26,968 bases of DNA from JAOAFT01 sp035390885 (lineage in GTDB: Bacteria > Bacteroidota > Ignavibacteria > UBA10030), in the NCBI GenBank assembly GCA_035390885.1, contig DAOOUW010000029.1, positions 1 through 26,968 on the forward strand, given 5' to 3'. The position numbers and the translations under genes were made by a program. Numbering within the stretch: the first letter of the stretch is position 1; each line of letters begins with the position of its first letter. Below are positions 24,866 through 26,968 of the stretch, in pieces. The notes under the pieces were generated by a model that saw only the letters and a program-made list of their open reading frames with translations, did no database searches and had not been told where the DNA came from.

Positions 24866-26140
24866 ATGAAGAAGCTATTTATATTTTTTGCAATCTTTTC
24901 ACTGTGTTTTTCGACCTCAGCGCTGTCGCAAGGCGAACGAGCGGTGAGGCGCGCTGCTCAAACAGGAAAAGCTGGTGTTTCTAAAGACGAGCTGGTGTCA
25001 ATAAAATCTGATGTATCCTATGCGCAGGCAATTCAGATGTTAAGCGAGATGGCGCGTAAATTAGAAGATCGTATTCTTATCGATCGATCCCCAATGCGTG
25101 ATAAATCCTCTCCTATTGGTATCAATATCGAAGCAATGTACTGGAAAGATGCATTAGAGTTAATTTTACGCACCCATCAGCTGTGGTACACTGATTACCC
25201 AGATTACATGGAAATTGTGGCAATCGAAGAGCTTACGAGACAGACTGATCAAGCTCAAACCGCTACTAAACCGGACCAAAAACCTTTATTGCTTCCATCG
25301 GCAGTTGCCGTTGACACCTCGAATAAGGTTATTGCACAACAGCGGGAAATTACTATTTCAACGGTCTTCTTCCAGCTTGATAGGACAAAACTCCAGGAAA
25401 GCGGAGTGAGTTTTAGCATCTTCCGAGGAAAAGACCTTAATCTTGGAGTTTCATTTTCAGGAGGCGCTGATGTATTAACCCCGATGTTTCAAGTTGGCGC
25501 TACTCCAACAAATAAAGATTTGACAGTTGATATTTCCGCTGGTCTTGCATTGATGGAAGGTCATAATCTTGGCGAAGTAATTTCTCGTCCGGAAATCACA
25601 GTGCGAGCAGGAAACACAGGCCGTATTCAAATAGGTACGGATTTCTCTATTAAAGAAAAAGATTTTGCTGGAAATACAGTTGAACGATTCTATCCCAGCG
25701 GCACTATCCTTACCGTTACACCGAAAGTCATTAAAGTGAATGATGTCGAATTTGTGGATCTTGCATACCAAATCGAGCGAAGTAATGTAACATTTGGAAC
25801 AACAAGTACGCTGGTTGATAAAACACAAGCTTCGGGGACTCTCTCATTATTAAATAATGAAGAGAGTTATGTTGGTGGATTGTATACAAATGAGAAAAGC
25901 ATAATTCGAAATGGCGTACCAATTCTAAAAGATTTACCTTGGTGGGTTTTTGGTCTACGGTATGTCTTTGGATATAATAAAACTCAAACTACGAGAAAAG
26001 AGCTTATTGTTTTGATAAAAGCAAATTTCCTGCCGCTTGTCGAAGAACGAGCTGCAATGGTTCGTGAAGAAAAGAATATTATTCAAGAAAAGTTAAAACA
26101 GTCAGAGCAAGAAGTAAAAAAATCGACGACTGTGAATTAG
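24866..26140 (+). CDS. pilQ: Short secretin (PilQ/GspD family)
   Basis: Outer-membrane channel of the pilus/T2SS machine (424 aa). A Sec signal peptide (MKKLFIFFAIFSLCFSTSALS) precedes an N-domain of secretin/TonB short N-terminal type (about 44-120, with IEAMYWKDALELILR). A Gln/Thr/Pro linker leads to the secretin core (about 160-390), with RPEITVRAGNTGRIQIG, the signature VPILKDLPWWVFG (351-363) and the strand KELIVLIKANFLP. A charged helical tail follows. It is much shorter than typical PilQ or GspD, with one N-domain only and no AMIN domain seen. The start is ATG 24866, because GAGG at 24857-24860 is well spaced for it; the GTG at 24860 would overlap that site. Confidence 0.88.
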   Translation: MKKLFIFFAIFSLCFSTSALSQGERAVRRAAQTGKAGVSKDELVSIKSDVSYAQAIQMLSEMARKLEDRILIDRSPMRDKSSPIGINIEAMYWKDALELILRTHQLWYTDYPDYMEIVAIEELTRQTDQAQTATKPDQKPLLLPSAVAVDTSNKVIAQQREITISTVFFQLDRTKLQESGVSFSIFRGKDLNLGVSFSGGADVLTPMFQVGATPTNKDLTVDISAGLALMEGHNLGEVISRPEITVRAGNTGRIQIGTDFSIKEKDFAGNTVERFYPSGTILTVTPKVIKVNDVEFVDLAYQIERSNVTFGTTSTLVDKTQASGTLSLLNNEESYVGGLYTNEKSIIRNGVPILKDLPWWVFGLRYVFGYNKTQTTRKELIVLIKANFLPLVEERAAMVREEKNIIQEKLKQSEQEVKKSTTVN

Positions 26141-26179
26141 AGAATATAACGAATTGAAAATTATTGCTGGGAGTACAAT

Positions 26180-26968
26180 ATGAAAAAGACAACGCTTTTC
26201 TTATCAAGCTGTGGAATTATAGCTCTATTGCTATTCTTAATTTCTTGCTCTGAAAGTCCGACAGAAAACGACACAACGCCAAAACAATCAATTGTTACTG
26301 GTCGAGTGCTCGATAGTCTCAATAGTCCTATTGTTGGAGCAATAGTCGTAGATAGAGGCACCCTCGCTGCGACTGATACAACTGATGCTAATGGATACTA
26401 TTCACTGGTGTTCAATATAACAGAACAGTATACAACGACATTACATGTAGTAGCAACCGGATATTATAGCGATTCTGCGGGAGTAAGTGTCTCCGCTGGT
26501 GGAACAGTAACGCGAAATTTCAATCTAAAACGAAATTATAGCGAAGGGTTAATTACTGGCTCTTTAAAACCAGCTGCAAATATTATACTCGTTTCAGCTT
26601 CTCAAAAAACTATTTCGATTCGAGGAACGGGATTAACAGATTATTCTGTATTAAAATTTCAGATTACTGATTCACTAGGGAATCCTATTGTTGGTACTAA
26701 TAAAGCATGGGTTAAGTTTTCATTATTGAGCGGTCCTGGAGGAGGAGAGTACATTAGCCCTGATTCTGCTGAAACCGATAATCTTGGAATGGTTACCGCT
26801 ACAGTATGGAGTGGGACAAGAGCAGGAGTTGTGCAAGTGAATGTGCAGGCAGCGAATGGATCAGTGAAAGCATATCCGCTCACAATTGCTATAACAGGCG
26901 GTTATCCCGATGGAGAGCATTTTTCAATATCAAGGACACAAATAAATCTGGCTGGAATGTTGTATGAT
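26180..26968 (+). CDS. Lipoprotein with carboxypeptidase-regulatory-like and Ig-like (Big_1-type) domains, cut by window end
   Basis: The frame is open from the ATG to the last base (263 codons seen). The N-terminus is a lipoprotein signal: a charged MKK start, a hydrophobic core and the lipobox LISC with lipidated Cys23, then an acidic SESPTEN linker. Residues about 37-117 look like a carboxypeptidase-regulatory-like beta-sandwich (VTGRVLDSLNSPIVGAIV, then TDANGYYSL). Residues about 152-225 look like a bacterial Ig-like domain of the invasin type (DSLGNPIVG, then TDNLGMVTATVWSG). GGGAG at 26169-26173 is a good Shine-Dalgarno. It is 39 bases after the secretin, so it may be exported by or associated with this machine, or simply be its distal cargo. 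The full size and function are unknown. Confidence 0.8.
   Translation, partial: MKKTTLFLSSCGIIALLLFLISCSESPTENDTTPKQSIVTGRVLDSLNSPIVGAIVVDRGTLAATDTTDANGYYSLVFNITEQYTTTLHVVATGYYSDSAGVSVSAGGTVTRNFNLKRNYSEGLITGSLKPAANIILVSASQKTISIRGTGLTDYSVLKFQITDSLGNPIVGTNKAWVKFSLLSGPGGGEYISPDSAETDNLGMVTATVWSGTRAGVVQVNVQAANGSVKAYPLTIAITGGYPDGEHFSISRTQINLAGMLYD

Noticed and set aside
26659..26883. Minus-strand ORF of 74 aa near the right edge
   Set aside because: Lies antisense to the lipoprotein gene, whose signal peptide, lipobox and domains are clear; shadow frame.
1..26968. CRISPR arrays, prophage, insertion sequences or attachment sites
   Set aside because: No regularly spaced direct repeats, transposase or integrase text was seen; the one tRNA shows no duplicated 3' end in readable sequence, though the gap beside it leaves this open.

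Overview
The window reads as a scaffold piece of a moderately AT-rich, Gram-negative bacterial genome. The outer-membrane secretin, the lipoprotein N-acyltransferase and a lipobox lipoprotein of CSESPTE type show a double membrane. The gene set (GlnRS, a B. subtilis-length PurB, single-PDZ HtrA, a 917-residue AcnA, a type IV pilus/T2SS-like cluster with fused parts) suggests the FCB superphylum, most likely an Ignavibacteria-like lineage. That placement is inference from gene style, not a search result. Exactly 100 Ns at 12911-13010 mark a scaffold gap, whose true length is probably unknown.

Layout: (1) 1-2628, plus strand: the 3' part of lnt, ltaE and a LOG-family nucleotide-processing gene, packed as an operon. 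(2) 2629-2857: a convergent spacer with an odd coding-like sequence that may be a dispersed repeat. (3) 7797-2858, minus strand: plsY, htrA and purB separated by only 4-6 bases, then glnS 114 bases further on. (4) 8012-12606, plus strand: nadE, radA, rdgB and a soluble histidine kinase with cyclic-nucleotide-binding-like and GAF input domains. (5) 12798-12881: tRNA-Ser(UGA), then the assembly gap, which truncates a minus-strand membrane protein that resembles an M48 peptidase but has lost its zinc-binding histidines. (6) 17414-14661, minus strand: aconitase. (7) 17706 to the end, plus strand: a type IV pilus/T2SS-like machine (PilC, PilB, PilT, PilM-PilN fusion, PilO-PilP fusion, secretin) followed by a lipoprotein with a carboxypeptidase-regulatory-like fold and a bacterial Ig-like domain, cut by the window end.

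The most interesting region is the pilus cluster. It starts from a perfect consensus sigma-70 promoter (TTGACA-N17-TATAAT), has a candidate internal promoter before pilT, and carries a GGGGAGG element in both leaders. The four alignment-complex components PilM, PilN, PilO and PilP appear to be compressed into two polypeptides. PilC has two tandem N-terminal modules and the PilT-like ATPase has a changed Asp box. No pilin or prepilin peptidase is encoded here. The acnA start is covered by a 24-bp palindrome that contains its Shine-Dalgarno sequence.

All function calls rest on motifs and architecture read by eye; no database search was run.
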